This document shows positions 36,001 through 51,776 of a stretch of DNA of 64,000 nucleotides, piece by piece. Position 1 is the stretch's first letter. Every line of letters starts with the position of its first letter. A program made the translations under genes and the position numbers. Below the pieces are notes generated by a model. It was not told the origin of the DNA. It made no database searches and saw only the letters and a list, made by a program, of their open reading frames with translations. The stretch spans positions 5,642,001 through 5,706,000 of the forward strand of contig CAJFCV020000002.1 of assembly GCA_904066235.2 (NCBI GenBank), in the 5' to 3' direction. Source of the DNA: Bursaphelenchus xylophilus. Lineage: Eukaryota; Nematoda; Chromadorea; Rhabditida; Aphelenchoididae.

Positions 36001-38457
36001 ATTCCGAATAATTGTCGGAATGGTGTCCAACAAGGCGGGCAAATTGGCCGACGATTAAGCCCTGAGCGGCCACTCCCATTAATTAAAAGAGTAATATTTG
36101 AATTCAAGAACAGCGCCGGAATGATTGGGATTACGACGTCTCAAACAAATCCTCTCAGGGCGTCTAATTAATTTCGTTAAGTGAGGTTTTACGATTTGCA
36201 AATATGAAATCTAGCCGTCTCAGTCGAACAAAAATGGAAGAAGATCAAGATTCCTGGAAAAATGGTGCCATCTCTGAGGGAGGGAGGTTATAAAAGTAAT
36301 CAATAATGAACATGCAAATAATGATATTTAAGGGAACTTCATCAAGCAAATGAAACACCACAACACGATCAACCAAACGGGATAACGGACTGACCCGCGG
36401 AATTAATCGAATGAAAGTCATACTCAAAAAGACATTAGAACAAGACCTCGCGACTCCCAAGGATCCCTCATAATGGAGTACAATACAATATAACCCAGAT
36501 TCCTTCGATTCGAATAAGATCATGGGGATGTCATAACCCATAAAATCATCTGGAATTCTCACTTTCCGAGTCAATCCCTCGGAAGACCTTGACCGAGGGC
36601 CGAAGACACGGATCCGTTTCGTGGGATGGAGGAAAACGAACGTTTGTTTCCCGTGTACCTCTCTCTAATCAAACAAGGAATCCGACGGCCCATCGCCCCG
36701 TCTTTTCTTCGCGAAACGGGTTAAAGGAGGAACACAAGAAATGCCGTCCGATCTGAAGCGAAGTCGAGGTGGAGGCGAACCACCTCCGGCGTTCAGTTCT
36801 CGAAACCCTCCGGTCATTCGCCTCGCAGCAATCCGGAAGTCGGCTTGAACAAGGTGACTCTCAACGTCGGCGCTAAGAGATTCCAAATTAAATCAAAATA
36901 ACTCGAAAAGCGTTTCCCTCCAGACCAGCCTTCTGTATTCACAATTCTGTCAGCGTGCCGCGATTCGGGTTATCAATTTGATGAACCTGCAGGCGACAAA
37001 ATAGAACGTGAGAAACAGGGGGAGCACTGAAGGGCTTCCACAACATGACATAATCAATATAATTATATTGTAGCCGTTAATTGAGGACAAGAAAAGGAAG
37101 AAAGCGGCATTTAAACGTCAAGAATAAAATAAAGGGAAGATATTTGCGAAGAGAAATATCCGATTACCTGTTTGGGCCAAGGAAACAGAACCCGCCCGTC
37201 GATAAGATCTCGTCGGACGGCCTTAGAGAGATCGCTGCGACGCTTTATTTAGTGCTTTTCAGATTTTCAAAAATTATACGGTAGGAACCGTGACCGTTTT
37301 AAAGTTTTCTTTGTGTTTTTATATCCTTTTTTATGTTTATATTTGTGTCACAGGGCTTTATAAACTTGGACTGTTATCTGCATAAGGGCCGCTTATCTGT
37401 GATCGGCATCTGGATTTTTTTTTTTTTGAATTAACAAAGGCCTGGATGAGATTTTTCCGATTGTTTCCTTACAATTTCTGTAATTATGGTTGTAAATAAA
37501 TAATTACATTGTAACAAAAGTTGGTGCATTAAAGAGAAACCGTTTTCAAACTCGTCGCGCCATGAAGTCCGTAGAATTTTCTGGAGGATGTCGCGGAGTG
37601 TGTTCACAGAAAAGTGCGTGTCGCTAGTGCAAAAACGGGAAGTCGCGGAGGCGCGTGCGAAAAAAAGTTGAACGCACTGTGCAAAATTCTACGCACTTTA
37701 TGTCGCGACTATAAATATGAAAGTAGTAGCAAAAATATTAACATTTAACTGAGTCATTCAAGATCGGAGATAACTTCGGTGATTGGAGGTCTGAGAACTT
37801 CTGCAGAAGTTTGAAATTTAATTCTCGGCTTTTTGAGAGCGGATAAATCGAATCAGACGAATTCTGGCACGGAATTTATAGAGTTAAACGAACCGTGTCG
37901 CCATGACAACGAGCTTTTGATTAACACCGGCACTTGTCCTCATTGTGTGTCGAGGTGTAGTCGGGAGAGTAATAGGCGAGCGCATCGAGGTTTGGCCCGT
38001 TTCTCCGCCATCCCCGATTGTATCCTAGTAACCGTCCTCGGGCCTTGTCCCCATCCTGGAGGTTGTTATGATCCGGTGATCGGTGGCCGTCTTCATGTCA
38101 CAAAACAATGCATCGTTCTCGGCCAAAACGGAGTTGCCGGTGAGTCGATCCAGCTCGATCTTGTGGTTCTTTGTCCGCCCTTCGCAGGCGTTCTTTGGGG
38201 CGAAAGACACAGCACAGTAATCCAGAAATATTCTGCAGAAAATGCAAATCTTGTGACTTCCGTTTTGGAAAACAGGCACGGTTCAGCGGTTCGAATATGA
38301 CATGATTTTCTTCAGGAGTTTTGCAATAACATCCGAATTCTGCTTGACTGGCGATTGGCTGAGTTATTCCAGGCAGGGGCGGGGTTGAATGTCAGCAATA
38401 AAAGGGCCCGGATTTGGGGGCTTAGGTTTAGATTTGGCAAGCTCTAAGTAAGGGATT
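33090..38457. other. 5.4-kb region without a confident gene
   Basis: Many short open frames on both strands, overlapping and without domains. The longest is 37833-38300 (+, 155 codons); its ATG is not confirmed and it has no family. The region upstream of SHANK may hold distant 5' exons and enhancers. A MITE is at 37554-37709. A 9-G run is at 34388-34396 and a long T run near 37420. Confidence 0.4.
37554..37709. mobile_element. Short MITE with GTCGCG..CATAAAGT terminal repeats
   Basis: Left end GTCGCGCCATGAAGTCCG followed by TAGAATTTT. The right end, read on the other strand, is GTCGCGACATAAAGTGCG followed by TAGAATTTT. The 156-bp interior is rich in GTCGCGGAG words. Related to the larger element at 47821-48221. 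Confidence 0.7.
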
Positions 38458-38792
38458 ATGCATTCTGTTGCGGTTAATTTGACTTCTCTCCATCATCACC
38501 GTCTTTGTCATTTACAGGTATAATACAGATCCAATTTTTCGCTTTTAAAAAATGTTTTGATGACTTAAGAGTATAAATTTATATAATTTCTTTAATTTTT
38601 TTCTTCTAGGAAGGCTTCGCGGTCCGACAAGGTCATCTTGCACCTCCAAGTCTAACTCCTGACAGTCCACGACCCAAAAATGCCCCAGGTAATAATGATA
38701 TTCCGTTTTCTTAATTACGTATTTTAGAAACGAATCCAGTAGCCAGCCTTCTGATTCCGACAGACAAAACGAAAGACGGACAGAGGAAATGA
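38458..38792 (+). CDS. Hypothetical 67-aa protein
   Basis: Exons 38458-38517, 38610-38688 and 38728-38792 join in phase (0, then 1) with good splice sites (cag|gtata, ttctag, cag|gtaata, ttttag) and end at TGA. The peptide contains PPSLTPDSPRPKN and a Lys-rich end. No signal peptide, no membrane segment, no recognised family. The exons could instead be the 3' end of a longer gene that starts further upstream. Three consecutive consistent splice events argue for real coding sequence. Confidence 0.45.
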
Positions 38793-38987
38793 CATCATTT
38801 GGATGTCGAATATCAGTTCGGACCTACCGGTATCCTCACTTCCATCGTTCATTAAGTTTTCTTTTATTACAGATATTTTATTGTATATAAAGCATCAAAA
38901 TTATAAAATTGAGAACTCTGTATTATTGTCAGAAATATCAGGCAGTTCTGGTTGAGTTATTCTTGGTTCTGCAAAGAGATAAGAGTA

Positions 38988-41965
38988 TTATCCTCTTCTG
39001 AATATCGGCTTTTCTTGCGTCAGAGGCAATTCTGGCTGATTAAAGTTTTTGGAGGCGATCCATCTGGCCGTTCTCTCCATTGCTTCCTCTTGGGTGAACT
39101 GTGGTCGTGATTTGAACATAAGTTGTTGTTTCCTGTTACTGAATCCGATGGCATAGATCACAAATAGCCTCAGGGCCCCCATATTATAAACGGGCTTTTC
39201 TGGCTGAATCCCGAACAAATTCAGTTTGGTTTGGGCATAAGCCGTTTGTAGATAGATAGAGAGGAAACTAAACGATGACTTCAGAGAAATTCCATAGGGT
39301 TCAAGAAATTTGGCCATGACCTAAAAATAAGGTGACAAATGAGTACTGTAATTTTTTTATCTTCCCCCGGAAGCCAGGAAAAGGCTCCACGTAAATGCCC
39401 TGAGGATGGAAAACAGAACTCAAGATCTGCATTTCCGGATTCGTAGGCCTTCTATTTCGGCAGACTAAAGTGCAGCCACCTGGAAAGGGCATTCCGTGCA
39501 TACCTTGTTGAATTGGGTGGCCTCGGTCTTATCCATACAATAAAAGAAGTGTCCGCTGATTTCTGCAGGCTCCTTCAACAAAACTCTCATCGCTTCTTCC
39601 AGGTAAATTGCCAAATTTCCAGCGTAGATCTATAATATTAAATTACACTGTCCTAGAGAGATGTACCGGAGCAATCCAATGACGAAAGGTTATATAAAGC
39701 CGCTTACATATTGCAACATTCCGTTTGAGGAGCCGCTGATATTGACAAGCTCTCCATTATTGGCTTCAGCAACTCTTTTCACTGCATTGATCAAACCTCT
39801 AGAGCCTTCTCCGTAGATTACTGTAGGTCGGAAACAAACTCCATACAACTTTTGGTCTAAACAGAGTAGTTAAAAGGTAATGGACTCTTACTTTCGCCGT
39901 ATTCTGTACCAATTTTGTTGCGAACATATAGCTCTGCTTTCGTCTTTGATTCTCCGTAGGAACCGAGGAGATAAGAAGAGGGTTCTCCTGCATGAACATC
40001 CTCGGAATTTCCAAAATTATCGCGACTTGGAACATTTGCGAAGGCATCGCCAAGGTAAACAAGACCTTGGACTTTGTGCTGGATCACAGAATCCACAACG
40101 TTCTTTGTAGCTGAAATAAAATACAAACCATGAGTTCACTTCACATATACTCCCCGCCAAAAGTTTTGACCCCCCTTCTAACTCGGCCCAAAGTGTACCA
40201 AATTGGACCAAATTTGGTACGTAGTCTACTGACAACCTAGTAGTAAAAAATATCATAGTAGGAAAAACCATATAGCTGAATTTCAAAATCCAGGGACAAT
40301 TTTCAAAAATCACCTCAAAAAAACGAGACAAATGTTTTGACCCCCCTGCAAAAAAAATGAAATATCGCCAGCGGAGGCAACCAGAACCTTTTGGAACCGG
40401 TGTGCCTTACCTGAACATGGGTTAATCTGTAGAGCTGCCGAAAATGGTAAAAATCTTGTACTGGCGCTTTCTAAAAGTTTCAAATTATGTTCACATCATG
40501 TGATCTTGACGTGTTATAACCTGCATTAATCTTTTCCTTTCGAAAAAAGTCCATGATGGCCTAGCAGAATCGATTCGGCCGATATCCAGTTGTCATGGTC
40601 AGCCTTGGTGAGCCATTTGCTCTTTGACTAAAGGTCTAGATGGGGTCGCTAGGTCCTCAATCTAATCCTGAGACTTGTGTCTACTCTCAAAACAAGAATA
40701 AACTCCCGCTGACACGATCCCAAATGGTTTGTAGATGCAACTTTACCGATCTGCACCTTAAAGAAAAACCCGCGTTTTTCAAATGGATTTTTTGCGACCA
40801 AAAACGGCTTTCATTTGATGGGCCAGGTAATTTAGGAGGCTACAGCACCCGCCAGACTCATTTGAGACATATGGAACGCCAAATGGGCGGTGGGGATGGC
40901 ATCGTACTCGGGGGCATCTACAGTAACGGCAAACTTATGATTAAGGTGAATGAAACCCATTCCAAAACGTGTCAAATCGGAACCTTTTACCCTGCTGAAA
41001 GTAAATAGGAGTCTCAGGATTAGATTGAGGACCTAGCGACCCCATCTAGACCTTTAGTCAAAGAGCAAATGGCTCATCAAGGCTGACCATGACAACTGGA
41101 TACCGGCCGAATCGATTCTGCTACGCCATCATGGACTTTTTTCGAAAGGAAAAGATTAATGCAGGTTATAACACGTCAAGATCACATGATGTGAACATAA
41201 TTTGAAACTTTTGGAAAGCGCCAGTAGAAGATTTTTACCATTTTGGGCAGCTCTACATCAAAATCAGTTTAACGCGTTGCATCCTCAAATGCAACGAAGC
41301 ATTCAACAAAAAAGCATTTATTAACCCATATTCAGGTAAGGGACACCGGTTCCAAAAGGTTCTGGTTGCCTCCGCTGGCGATATTTCATTTTTTTGCAGG
41401 GGGGTCAAAACTTTTGTCCCGTTTTTTTGAGGTGATTTTTGAAAATTGTCCCTGGATTTTGAAATACAGCTATATGGTTTGTCCTACTATGATATTTTTT
41501 ACTACTGGGTTGTCAGTAGACTACGTACCAAATTTGGTCCAAATTGGTACACTTTGCGCCGAGTTAGAAGGGGGGTCAAAACTTTTGGCTGGGAGTATAG
41601 TATACATGATACGCCATCCAGAGAATAAAAGGATTACCTTCAAAATTATCTTTATCATACGTCTCAGCTTTATTTGTTCCCATAATAGGATCATACTGTT
41701 TCCTGGCCAAATGGAATACAATCTTTGCACCATCAAAAACATCAGCGGACCTTTCGTCATTCAGATCCAAACCATGGTGAGTTAAAGGAATGCCGCCTAA
41801 ACGATAAAATAAGGGGCATAAGTACGAACCATTGACGGAGTGAGTCAAGGGACGTCTGTCAATTGTGTGGATCTCATCTACAATATCCCCACATCGTTCT
41901 TGAAGGCGTCGAATCAGATGTGCGGCAACAAACCCGGAGCCTCCAGTAATCACAACTTTTACCAT
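38988..41965 (-). CDS. 3-beta-hydroxysteroid dehydrogenase/epimerase-like SDR
   Basis: Exons (minus) 41965-41638, 40110-39892, 39856-39708, 39629-39504 and 39320-38988, about 384 aa. Extended-SDR features: N-terminal Rossmann motif VVITGGSGFVAAHL (GxxGxxA type), DRRPL after the second strand, YGESK as the catalytic YxxxK (about residue 155), then CFRPTVIYGEG. The C-terminal third fits the 3-beta-HSD family. It probably oxidises a sterol or related 3-beta-hydroxyl with NAD(P). Within the first exon a 33-nt in-frame segment (GTTCGT...TTTAG, about 41794-41826) may be a tiny intron, giving 373 aa. Intron 1 is 1.5 kb because of an inserted Tc1-like element. An open frame at 39301-39501 lies in intron 4 and was not used because its phase does not fit. 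Confidence 0.85.
40148..41597. mobile_element. Decayed Tc1/mariner element with ~0.5-kb terminal inverted repeats
   Basis: Element 40150-41595 (1446 bp) flanked by TA at 40148-40149 and 41596-41597. Ends read CTCCCCGCCAAAAGTTTTGA and, on the other strand, CTCCCAGCCAAAAGTTTTGA. The inverted repeat runs to about 40677 on the left and 41011 on the right; the right arm has an extra segment near 41260-41330. The centre, 40675-41008 on +, still reads like a Tc1/Tc3 transposase fragment (CDQKRLSFDGP, RQMGGGDGIVLGGIYSNGK) but covers only a small part of such an enzyme, so it cannot encode an active one. It sits in intron 1 of the 3-beta-HSD-like gene. Confidence 0.88.
40670..41008 (+). pseudogene. 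Transposase remnant (Tc1/mariner family)
   Basis: A roughly 110-codon open frame inside the Tc1-like element. FCDQKRLSFDGP matches the family's conserved catalytic-Asp block (usually DEKxFxLDGPDG), and the following RQMGGG...GIYSNGK matches the next conserved block. The N-terminal DNA-binding domain and the final Asp/Glu block are missing, so it is a deletion derivative. Confidence 0.75.
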
Positions 41966-42470
41966 CTTATTTTCCAATCATAAAAGAATACAAAAACTGC
42001 TACAAAGGAGGAGGAAGAAGGAACTGAAACTGGAATCTATCTCTTGACTGCAGTCAATCTGGTCGCCTCTCGAGACGCCAACAAAGAATTGCGCACCCCT
42101 TTTTTCCATTCCTGCCTCCAGTGGGATGTGCGTGTTAAACGGCAACTTAAGCGCCGATTCATTTTACTCTAACGTGGGTAAGCGAAGGGAAAGGAAAATC
42201 GGAGAGGTCAGCGTTGGCGGAGCCACGGGCCTCTCTAGGAAACCGGCCGAAGATTTATCTTTTTAGAGATCGTATTGTGCAATCTACGACGTTCCGTGCG
42301 GATGGGAAGGTTATGATACAACCAAAGCTCCCCTATTTGGTGTTTAGTGAGCTGCCCACGGAATAACCCAATAATTAAAAAGATGGCCAAAACTTTCTCC
42401 ATATATTTATTTATTGACAAACCATATAACAAGAATAATAAATAAGCATAAGTGATCTGTTCTCTTACCT
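41966..42470. other. Intergenic stretch
   Basis: Between the CCCH zinc-finger gene and the 3-beta-HSD-like gene, which point the same way. No gene seen. Confidence 0.45.
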
Positions 42471-44822
42471 TTAGAGTGCAATAAATTTCTTGAGTTCATC
42501 GTTAAAGCACCGTTCTCGGACTTGAGGAGGTATGGAGGAGGCCACGGACCTGGCCACATCCGCCACTTTTCCCTTGGATAACAATTCTTTGGCATATTGA
42601 TCTAAAAATATCTGAAAAACAACTCAAAAATACCAATAGTCTTTGTGGGAGGACAAAGGGAGGGGTAATATGAGATCATTTCCTTTATGATATCCACTTC
42701 GCTGACTCGCATGTCTTGATCATGTTGCCTGTAAAAAAGGAATAGATATTAAGCCGGAAAATAGATATGACTTCATTAGAGTAGTTAATGAACTTACCAT
42801 TTACACGTATCATCTCTACAAACTCCATGCAACTCGTACGGACAAATGGGCACATCGGCCTTCAATTTGTTGGAAACCGCAGGATGATTTATGTGCTGGA
42901 AGGGGAAGAATGGATATAACCTGTAAGATCTCATATAGGTCAAGGGATTCCTGAGGGCATCATCAAGACTCGTGGAGGAAGAAGGCCTGGGGTCATCTAC
43001 TATCTCCTCAATCATCAAATCCTGAGGGTTCTGTTGAGTTTCTATATTGTTTTTGCTCTTTCCATTTTGTTTGGTCGGAGGTGTTGTTCTACTTTTAGAT
43101 TTACTCTTTTTCATCAACCTCTCCAATAACTGGCTCTCAATGGATCTAGAATCACTTGCCCCCGGCATTATTTCCTCAATGTCCACAGATAATTCGGTTG
43201 ATGAAGTTATGACGTCATTTCCTGAATAAAGATAAAATAAAAATAAGCAAAGATACCGTAATCTTGTTGGGAACTAGTAACTTGATGATCATGTGTAACA
43301 ATTGAGGGCACATTTTCATAAGTATTGTTTCCAGGAGGATTAACCGGCGTCTTCGGCGATTTCTTTTTTGTCTCTTTAGCTAAATCAATGTAAACATATG
43401 CCTACAAAACTCACTGGGTCTAGATTTCTGCACGGAAATATCTACCAGCGGAATTTTTTTCGGCTTCTGAATCCTCCCTTTGAAAACCCTCTTGAATCTA
43501 TTCTTAAGTCTCTGCTTCGTGTCCATAGCTGTTTTGTTGACCTTATTTTTCCATTTTTGTCTCTCTTCTTTCACACTATTCAGATGTTTATTGGAGGAAT
43601 TGTAAGATTTCTCGATCAAATTAGTAATCCGTTCAGTCAAATCCATTCCTCTTTCGGCGTAGACCAGCAATTTCCTCTCTTGTTCAGCAAGTTCTTCCTT
43701 AAATTATAAAACAGAATATAACAAAAGATCGTCTTACCTTTAATTTCTCTACAGTTTTTCTGACCGCATTGTAATCGTTTTGATTTTGTTTGTGTCGTTT
43801 TTGTAATCGATTTAATTCTCTTTTAGTGGACTTATTCTCTTCTCGAACGTCATCTAAATCAAGTTCGAACTCAGACAATTCATCGTCAAATGCATCGTCA
43901 TCTGAATCTTCCAATTCTGAAGTCAAAACGTCGTCGGAAACTTCATCTGGACTTTTGGGAGAATCTTCTTGAAATAAATTATTTACAAATCCATCTTGCT
44001 GCAGCTGTTCGTTGAGTTCCCGTCCAAGAATTCCCTCCTGGCTTTCATTTATAATAGGATGATCTGGAGGTTTGGGGGAATAAGGTTCATAATCAGAGAG
44101 ATTGGACGTCTCATCGATCATAATCAAGTCCATCGGCGGAATTGGTGGAGGAGGTAACAAGAAATCTGCTGGTGGAGATAACGGAGGTCGAAGTCGTTGT
44201 TGAGTTGTAGATATTGGATGTTTATCTTTATCATTCGTTTTATCAACCACCTCAGGTCTAGAACTGGGTGTCGTTGTCGTGTTTGCGTTGGATCTTTTTA
44301 CTTTTCCTCGTTTCGTCATAACCTAAAGTATTCATGAAAAGGACCTATACTGTGCCTACCTGTTCCAACAACATCTCCCTCAGGGCTCTTTCTTCTTCAT
44401 CAATACTATCATGATCGGGAGGACTCTCTATTTCCATGTTTACTACTTCGTAATTGTCCTTACTGCTCGTAGAAGGCCTGGCTCTCGACTCACGATCGCC
44501 TTTTCTGTTCTCTAAAAATGTACTCATTTTTTATGTAAATTTTTTACCTACTTTTTTCTTTCTTATGGCTGTTTCGTCGACTCTTCGACCTCATAATTTC
44601 TTCTCGGGCACGATAAAACTCTTCTCGAACTTGATCAATGCGTTGCTCCTGAAAAGCTTTAAAGAACGTTCACATCCCGCCGTAAAGGAAAACGGGAGAA
44701 AACTTACTTCAATGGAGAAATCGTCGTTATTTTCCTCACTAAACACATGACATTATTGAATTAACGTTAGAAACCGACCTTTCTGATTGTATTTCACCTT
44801 CTTCCTTTTCAACATTACTCAT
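42471..44822 (-). CDS. Nuclear CCCH zinc-finger protein (ZFC3H1-like)
   Basis: Eleven-step model with ten exons (minus): 44822-44779, 44738-44708, 44648-44552, 44511-44360, 44322-43738, 43697-43415, 43379-43257, 43221-42798, 42728-42634 and 42601-42471, 654 aa, phases closing throughout. The N-terminus is acidic and charged (EEGEIQSE, RERALREMLLEQ-like coiled segment), the middle proline-rich and then strongly acidic with a coiled coil (about 290-450). Near residue 575 lies one zinc finger: CPYELHGVCRDDTCKWQH, spacing C-x7-C-x4-C-x3-H, followed by a helical tail. The same layout is seen around the putative zinc finger of ZFC3H1, which links poly(A) RNA to the nuclear exosome. This protein is much shorter, so only the family resemblance is claimed. 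Several donors are weak (gtcggt, gtattt). Confidence 0.75.
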
Positions 44823-45119
44823 TGATAATACATAAAACCCGGGTAAAGCGCCAAATCGGAGATCACATAAAATCTGCAAAGACAATATAATAGGAGAACA
44901 CTTGACTCCTGAACAACAATTGGGTCGAGTGTTGCACTCAAAATATTTTACGTGAGCAGATGGAATTTAGACGGAAACTGGGAAGTTGCTCCTCTGATGG
45001 GCCTTTTCCAGCCTCACAATTGTTTTAAACCCATATTTGGTTTATTCAAGGATTTCAAATTCTGAAATAGTTTCTAATTGTATTCGTTAGCTAGTAATTA
45101 CAATTAACTTTGAAAAAAT
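44823..45119. promoter_or_regulatory. Divergent promoter between zinc-finger and KDM4 genes
   Basis: 297 bp between two oppositely directed start codons of two nuclear proteins. No obvious TATA box; AT-rich close to the KDM4 start. Confidence 0.5.
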
Positions 45120-48462
<3,343 letters not shown>

Positions 48463-48537
48463 TCTCCGTGCCTAACCAAACTTTATAGATCTCACGTTTT
48501 AATTTTCTTCAACCTAATGTTAAATAGTTATGCAACT

Positions 48538-49875
<1,338 letters not shown>

Positions 49876-50408
49876 CTTCACTGTTACACTAATGATGAAT
49901 TTATGACATTACCGGTGAAAGTTCCTTATCCACAACTTACAACATTCCGGAAATTTATCAGAATTAGCCGAAATTTGACATTTTTGCACGATGAACCCTA
50001 TCTAGAGCTGAACTTATTGCCTCCGTAGAACTAAATGAAAGGGCATGGCCTTCGGAGGTACCTTAGAAGTCATAGAGCTACTATAGTAATCAAATATCAT
50101 TTAGATCGAAAAATTTTTCGTAGCCAAGTTCGAAGGGTACCTTTATTGTTGCCAGAATAAAGAACTTTCCACATTGTCACCTACCGTGTGAATATTTATG
50201 AGAACTCTGATTGTCGTGAACGTCACCTGGAATACAGCGAAGACCGCCTCGGCTCAAAAGTGAATTTTATGGAAATGATCATTAATTTGAGGTTTCATTT
50301 TTTTAAACCTTCAAACCTCAAAAAAAAGACGGATTGCAAATCTTAGATTATTGATTTTAAAAATTTATGTAAACGAAAAATAAAAATATTTTTTATCAGA
50401 ATGGATGG
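49876..50408. other. Intergenic stretch
   Basis: Between the secreted Cys-rich gene and the kinase, all on the minus strand. No gene seen. Confidence 0.45.
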
Positions 50409-50872
50409 TTATCTTCTATTCGCACAGTAAAATTCCTCGTTGGGGATGCAGTAAGACCACTCCAATCTCTCGTTTTTGTCCTGGAATCTCTCCACGATAC
50501 AACTTCCAATCTTCAGGTCACAGTGACAGCCCCATTGTCTATAAAAACACTTTTCGTTTGGCAAATAACTCACGTCCAAGTGTAATTTCTTTGACTCAGA
50601 CACCAATTCGGGGGTTCCCTCGATCCATAACAATGGTAATGAGCTCTGCAAGGGATGTAACTGATGGAATTATAGGACAAAACCACCACTTACTATCCCA
50701 TGGACAAGCTGAATATTCCACCATGACAATTAAAGTTGGGATCCTCGGTCATGGGACCATGTTTTGTACACTTTTCGTGCTTGGACAACAGCACTTTTGG
50801 AGGCGGGTAATGCCATCTTTGGGAGGTGGAACGAGAACAAAGCAAAAGCAGAAAAAATATAGGTTTATTCAT
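50409..50872 (-). CDS. Small secreted Cys-rich protein
   Basis: Exons (minus) 50872-50694, 50660-50574 and 50538-50409, 131 aa, phases 2 and 2 close. MNKPIFFLLLLCSRSTS is a good signal peptide. The mature part has about ten Cys (KCTKHG, NFNCHGG, YIPCRAHYHCYG, NWCLSQ, WGCHCDLKIGSC, SYCIP, YCANRR), so it is probably disulphide-bonded and extracellular. No family recognised. The ATG is 2 nt behind a strong acceptor cctccacag, and the gene starts only 84 bp after the stop of the Stum-like gene, which suggests a downstream operon position with trans-splicing. The introns are 33 and 35 nt. Confidence 0.75.
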
Positions 50873-50874
50873 TT

Positions 50875-50886
50875 CTGTGGAGGAAA
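50875..50886 (-). promoter_or_regulatory. Putative trans-splice acceptor
   Basis: The minus strand reads tttcctccacag directly before aaATG of the secreted protein. There is no usable donor in the short upstream spacer, so spliced-leader addition is the simplest reading. Confidence 0.5.
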
Positions 50887-50956
50887 TCGATTGAGCTATC
50901 GGAGTTTAGTTGGGAGGTGAGATGAAGCTAATCAAGGGGATTCGGTGCTTCTGTAA

Positions 50957-51776
50957 TTACCAGGAGGAGCAAGGGCAGCTCTCGACGAGGTCTCCACGCT
51001 CCTCCAGTCTCGAAATCCACCATTTTTTGGAGAGCTGCAGGAATAATATCCCCCATATGATTGACCTGAATAAAGAATAATAAGACTTTCTAATGAAGGG
51101 ATCTTGCTTGGGATATTCGATATTATACTTGGATCTATAATTTGAGATACTATTCTTACCAGATATATCCAATTATTAAAGGTGAAAGAAGTAGTTGCAG
51201 GAGACCGCAGTAAAAGTTGGAACAAAATACGATGCAGCGCGGGTTGGGACACTCAAAGGAGCCACAACAACAGACCATACATCCAGATATTATCGTCCCT
51301 AAAATGTCATCAAAAAATAAGGTTAGAGTCCAGGTGAACAAACATGCAAAAAGATGATGTTTTTGAGGGATATGGGTAAAAATATGCTTTTAAAAAGTAA
51401 AATTAGCACTGATATTCTAAATTTTCTCGTCTAATCCGACTAAGAAAGACCTCACCGAAGCCGGGGAGGATCACATTTAAGACGCAACATACGATGGCCA
51501 GAGGGTATGGAAGACAAGGAACCGCTTGTCTGAAGAGGCCATGACTCTTAATTACTATTTCGACTACTCGATTCCAGAACTTACTCGTTTTCTTTTCTTG
51601 GGCCTCCTCCTTTCGGTTATGACGAACGAGTAAGGCTCTGGATTGAAGGTGTCCAGCTGATCTTCCATTACAATATTCCCCTTCCCCAGCCCATTTCGCG
51701 GACTCAGAAGCGATTTCAAGTGCTCTGACAAGCGATTATTTACTTTTCTCAGCTTTTTGCACATTAAAATTGTCAT
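50957..51776 (-). CDS. SPEC3/Stum-family membrane protein
   Basis: Exons (minus) 51776-51585, 51546-51456, 51298-51160 and 51065-50957, 176 aa, phases close; the second exon uses an AAG acceptor (intron of 38 nt). Family signature is clear: VPCLPYPLAIVCCVLNVILPGFGTIISG, then a Cys-rich turn (CCCG..ECPNPRC) and FYCGLLQLLLSPLIIGYIWSIIWG forming the second and third membrane segments. The N-terminal 65 residues are basic and cytoplasmic. Stum in Drosophila is needed for mechanical sensing in proprioceptive neurons; SPEC3 is ciliary in sea urchin. A neuronal or ciliary role is likely by homology only. Confidence 0.85.

Noticed and set aside
37833..38300. 155-codon open frame on +
   Set aside because: Cys-containing but no family, no supporting splice sites, no signal peptide; not strong enough to call a gene.
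39301..39503. Open frame on - inside the 3-beta-HSD gene, candidate exon
   Set aside because: Its phase does not fit either neighbouring exon, whereas removing the whole stretch joins two conserved parts in frame.
40640..41008. 122-codon open frame taken as a host gene
   Set aside because: It lies between the arms of a Tc1-like element and carries transposase motifs.
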